This document shows positions 61,729-64,000 of a DNA stretch of 64,000 bases, piece after piece (the stretch's first letter is position 1; every line of letters begins with the position of its first letter). The notes under the pieces were generated by a model, which saw nothing but the letters and a program-made list of their open reading frames with translations, was not told where the DNA came from and ran no database searches. Source of the stretch: Azospirillum sp. GTDB taxonomy: Bacteria; Pseudomonadota; Alphaproteobacteria; Azospirillales; Azospirillaceae. The translations under genes were made by a program, and so were the position numbers. The stretch lies in contig WGNK01000020.1 of assembly GCA_016124535.1 (NCBI GenBank), positions 186,001-250,000 on the forward strand, read 5' to 3'.

Positions 61729-62184
61729 ATGAGTGCCTATCTCGACGAAAAGGTCAAAGAAGCCCTGATCGCCGCCCGCGGCGCCAAGGGCACCGCCCAG
61801 AAGACGCTGATGGTGTGGGCCATGAAGGACCCCCGCCTGCTCCAGGCGATGGCGATGCCGTTTATCAAGGCGATCGCCGGGGCGGCGATCGAAGGGGCGC
61901 TGAAGCGCGGCGTCCCGGTGCCCGGCCGGCCGGCCCGGCCGGCGCCCCAGCTCAGCCGCGAGACGCTCGATCAGGTGCTCAGTCAGATGGGCAAGGCCGA
62001 CAGCGCCCAGGCGCCGGCAGAGCTGCCGCCGCAGCCAAGCGTCAAGCCGATGGTGTGGCCGGCCAAGAAGGGCGGTGCGGCGGTCCCGGCCACCCGTCCG
62101 TCGGCACCGGCCAAGCCGGCCGCGTCGCGCGGTCCGGAATCGGCAATCCAGGCCCTGGCGGCCGCCTACGCCAAGAAGCCGTGA
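61729..62184 (+). CDS. Hypothetical protein upstream of miaA
   Basis: A 151-residue protein starting MSAYLDEKVKEALIAARGAK. The N-terminal part is amphipathic helix, the central part is hydrophobic-leaning, and the second half is Pro/Ala-rich and probably disordered. No motif is recognised. Its stop overlaps the miaA start by 4 bp (62181-62184), so the two are probably expressed together. Confidence 0.7.
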   Translation: MSAYLDEKVKEALIAARGAKGTAQKTLMVWAMKDPRLLQAMAMPFIKAIAGAAIEGALKRGVPVPGRPARPAPQLSRETLDQVLSQMGKADSAQAPAELPPQPSVKPMVWPAKKGGAAVPATRPSAPAKPAASRGPESAIQALAAAYAKKP

Positions 62185-63146
62185 GCGATCCTGCGGCGGG
62201 TTGGGTGGTCGTGGTCGCCGGGCCGACCGCCAGTGGCAAGTCGGGGCTGGCGGTCGAGATTGCCGAAAGCTTCGACGGCACTGTGATCAATGCCGATGCC
62301 CTGCAGGTCTATGCCGAACTCGAGATCCTGACCGCCCGACCCGGGGCGACAGACCTGGGGCGGGCACCCCATCGACTTTACGGCATGATCCCGGCGGCGG
62401 ACCGCTTCTCGGTCGCGCGCTGGCGAGCGGCCGCGCTGGCGGAGATCGCAGTGGCCCATGCCGGGGGGCGGCTGCCGGTGGTGGTCGGCGGCACCGGGCT
62501 TTATCTCAAGGCGCTGATCGAGGGGCTGGCCGAAATTCCGGGAATTCCGGCGGAGATTCGAGGAGAGGCCCAGGCCGCCTGGCGGAACCTCGGCTGTCCC
62601 GGATTCCATGCCGAGCTGGCGCGGCGCGACCCGGCCAGCGCCCTGCGTCTGGAGCCGGGCGATCGCCAGCGCCTGATCCGCGCCTGGGAGGTGTTCGCCG
62701 CGACCGGCAGGTCGATTGTCGATTGGCAGGCGCAGCCGGGGCAGGGGGTGCGCCCCGGACTTGCATTCCAGGTCATCGTGCTCGATCCGCCGCGCGACCG
62801 GCTTTACGCCGCTTGCAATGGCCGTTTTCAAGCCATGATCGCGCGGGGCGGGCTCGACGAAGTGCGCGCCCTGGCGGCGTGCGGGCTGGAGCCCGGATTG
62901 CCCGCGATGAAGGCGCTGGGCGTGCCCGAACTGCACGCCCATCTGCGCGGCGAGACGACGCTGGATCAGGCGATCGTCCAGGCCCAACAGGCGACCCGCC
63001 GTTACGCCAAGCGCCAGGTCACCTGGTTCCGCCACCAGCTGGTCGAACCGCGCCGCGCCGCTGGACAACCCTGCTATGTCCATATAGCGCAAGATTCGGA
63101 ATGCCTGCGGCAAAAAATCATTTCATTTCTTTGCAAAAGCCATTGA
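62181..63146 (+). CDS. miaA: tRNA dimethylallyltransferase MiaA
   Basis: A 321-residue enzyme: VVVVAGPTASGKSGLAVEIA is the ATP-binding P-loop (residues about 8-25), then INADALQVYAELEILTARPG, RLYGMIPAADRFSVARWRAA, VVVGGTGLYLKALIEGLAEI and RRYAKRQVTWFRHQL. It adds a prenyl group to A37 of tRNAs that read UNN codons. The start is GTG at 62181, overlapping the previous stop. The family length of about 310 residues fits. Confidence 0.95.
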   Translation: MSDPAAGWVVVVAGPTASGKSGLAVEIAESFDGTVINADALQVYAELEILTARPGATDLGRAPHRLYGMIPAADRFSVARWRAAALAEIAVAHAGGRLPVVVGGTGLYLKALIEGLAEIPGIPAEIRGEAQAAWRNLGCPGFHAELARRDPASALRLEPGDRQRLIRAWEVFAATGRSIVDWQAQPGQGVRPGLAFQVIVLDPPRDRLYAACNGRFQAMIARGGLDEVRALAACGLEPGLPAMKALGVPELHAHLRGETTLDQAIVQAQQATRRYAKRQVTWFRHQLVEPRRAAGQPCYVHIAQDSECLRQKIISFLCKSH

Positions 63147-63334
63147 TTGCCGCGCCGCGGCGCCGTACCAATGCTGGCTTGCTGTCCCGATCGCCGCGGC
63201 GCAATCGCCACGGACGCGACGGGCAGATCACGGCCCCACCGTTAATCTCTTGAAAACGGCGGCGGCTCGGCTAGAACCGCGGGACGCTCCGCCAGTCCGG
63301 AGCGGCCGTCTTGGAGACCGAGGGTAGAGTTGTC

Positions 63335-64000
63335 ATGTCCGACCAGAAGCTGACCGGTGCCGATATCGTCCTCAAGGCCCTGCGCGACCAGGGCGTCGAG
63401 TTGATTTTCGGATATCCCGGCGGCGCCGTATTGCCGATCTACGATGCCCTGTTCAAGCAGAACGACCTGCGTCACATCCTGGTCCGGCACGAACAGGCGG
63501 CGGTCCATGCCGCCGAGGGCTATGCCCGTTCCACCGGCAAGGTTGGCTGCGTGCTGGTGACCTCCGGCCCCGGCGCGACCAATGCGGTGACCGGGCTGAC
63601 CGACGCGCTGATGGACTCGATCCCGATCGTCTGCCTGACCGGGCAGGTGCCGACCCACCTGATCGGCAACGACGCCTTTCAGGAGGCCGACACCACCGGC
63701 ATTACCCGTCCCTGCACCAAGCACAATTACCTGGTCAAGGACGTGCGCAACCTGGCGCGGGTGATCCACGAGGGCTTCTATGTCGCGCGCAGCGGCCGGC
63801 CCGGCCCGGTGGTGATCGACATTCCCAAGGACGTCCAGTTTGCCGAGGGCCCCTATGTCGGCCCCCACGAGATCCGCCACAAGAGCTATCGGCCCCAGGT
63901 CAAGCCGGAACTGGCCAAGGTCGAAGAGGCGATCGAACTGATCGCCAATGCCAAACGGCCGATCTTTTATACCGGCGGCGGTGTCGTCAATTCCGGGCCA
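63335..64000 (+). CDS. ilvI: Acetolactate synthase large subunit, 5' part (cut by window end)
   Basis: Translated from ATG 63335 the frame stays open to the window end (222 residues). It matches the ThDP-dependent AHAS large subunit: ALRDQGVELIFGYPGGAVLP, HEQAAVHAAEGYARSTGKVG (with the catalytic Glu), LVTSGPGATNAVTGLTDALM and PIVCLTGQVPTHLIGNDAFQ. It makes acetolactate or acetohydroxybutyrate for branched-chain amino acids. A GCTCCG/CGGAGC hairpin (63286-63303) lies in the leader, without a clear attenuator. The 3' end is beyond the window. Confidence 0.94.
   Translation, partial: MSDQKLTGADIVLKALRDQGVELIFGYPGGAVLPIYDALFKQNDLRHILVRHEQAAVHAAEGYARSTGKVGCVLVTSGPGATNAVTGLTDALMDSIPIVCLTGQVPTHLIGNDAFQEADTTGITRPCTKHNYLVKDVRNLARVIHEGFYVARSGRPGPVVIDIPKDVQFAEGPYVGPHEIRHKSYRPQVKPELAKVEEAIELIANAKRPIFYTGGGVVNSGP

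Noticed and set aside
63147..63334. Transcription attenuator ahead of the acetolactate synthase gene
   Set aside because: I see no leader peptide rich in Val/Leu/Ile and no terminator with a T-run, only a short hairpin.

Overview
The window is GC-rich DNA of an alphaproteobacterial type. Its chromosomal half carries genes for tetrahydromethanopterin and methanofuran-like cofactors, which points to a methylotroph or an organism with C1-oxidising capacity. A Rhodospirillales- or Rhizobiales-like host is plausible, but the genus cannot be fixed from this sequence.

Layout. (1) Positions 1-21028 are the structural and lysis half of an HK97-like siphoprophage: portal (cut by the window edge), protease, capsid, head-tail connectors, tail tube, tail chaperone, tape measure, tail tip with an NlpC/P60 peptidase and a J-like protein, collar fibre, endolysin, membrane proteins, and a Com-like zinc finger overlapping a D12 adenine methylase. 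A multi-hairpin leader precedes com. The right attachment site is the 3' half of a tRNA-Arg(CCT) at 23739-23783, so the intact tRNA and probably the integrase lie left of the window. (2) Positions 21110-27822 are an accessory zone made of two transposase-less elements on either side of the tRNA fragment. Both begin GGTAGTGTCTCAGTT, both have perfect 8-bp target duplications, and they share two distinct end types (X and Y) in opposite orientation. Their cargo differs: a hypothetical protein plus an Mrr-like nuclease in the first, and an AAA ATPase plus S8 peptidase (IetAS-type) in the second. A 192-bp MITE with its own 8-bp duplication sits inside the first. (3) Positions 27970-36879 hold housekeeping genes: DinG-like helicase, secreted nuclease, MtgA and an RND efflux pair. 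(4) Positions 36947-43300 hold the methanopterin/methanofuran-like cluster (MfnB, DUF447, DHPS-like, flavoprotein, MfnE-like kinase, FolB/MptD-like) and FolP.

(5) Positions 43326-52129 are a complete P19/Ftr1-type iron-uptake locus in the Campylobacter Cj1658-Cj1665 order (Ftr1, P19, DUF2318, two permeases, ATPase, thioredoxins), with a cytochrome c inserted between the two thioredoxin genes and a good Fur box upstream. (6) Positions 52442-55743 are a chemoreceptor with NIT and PilZ domains followed by STAS and HATPase partner-switching proteins. (7) Positions 56379-64000 hold an orphan hypD, mlaA, an omega-aminotransferase, small membrane proteins, a DsbA-family protein, miaA and the start of the acetolactate synthase large-subunit gene, which runs off the window.
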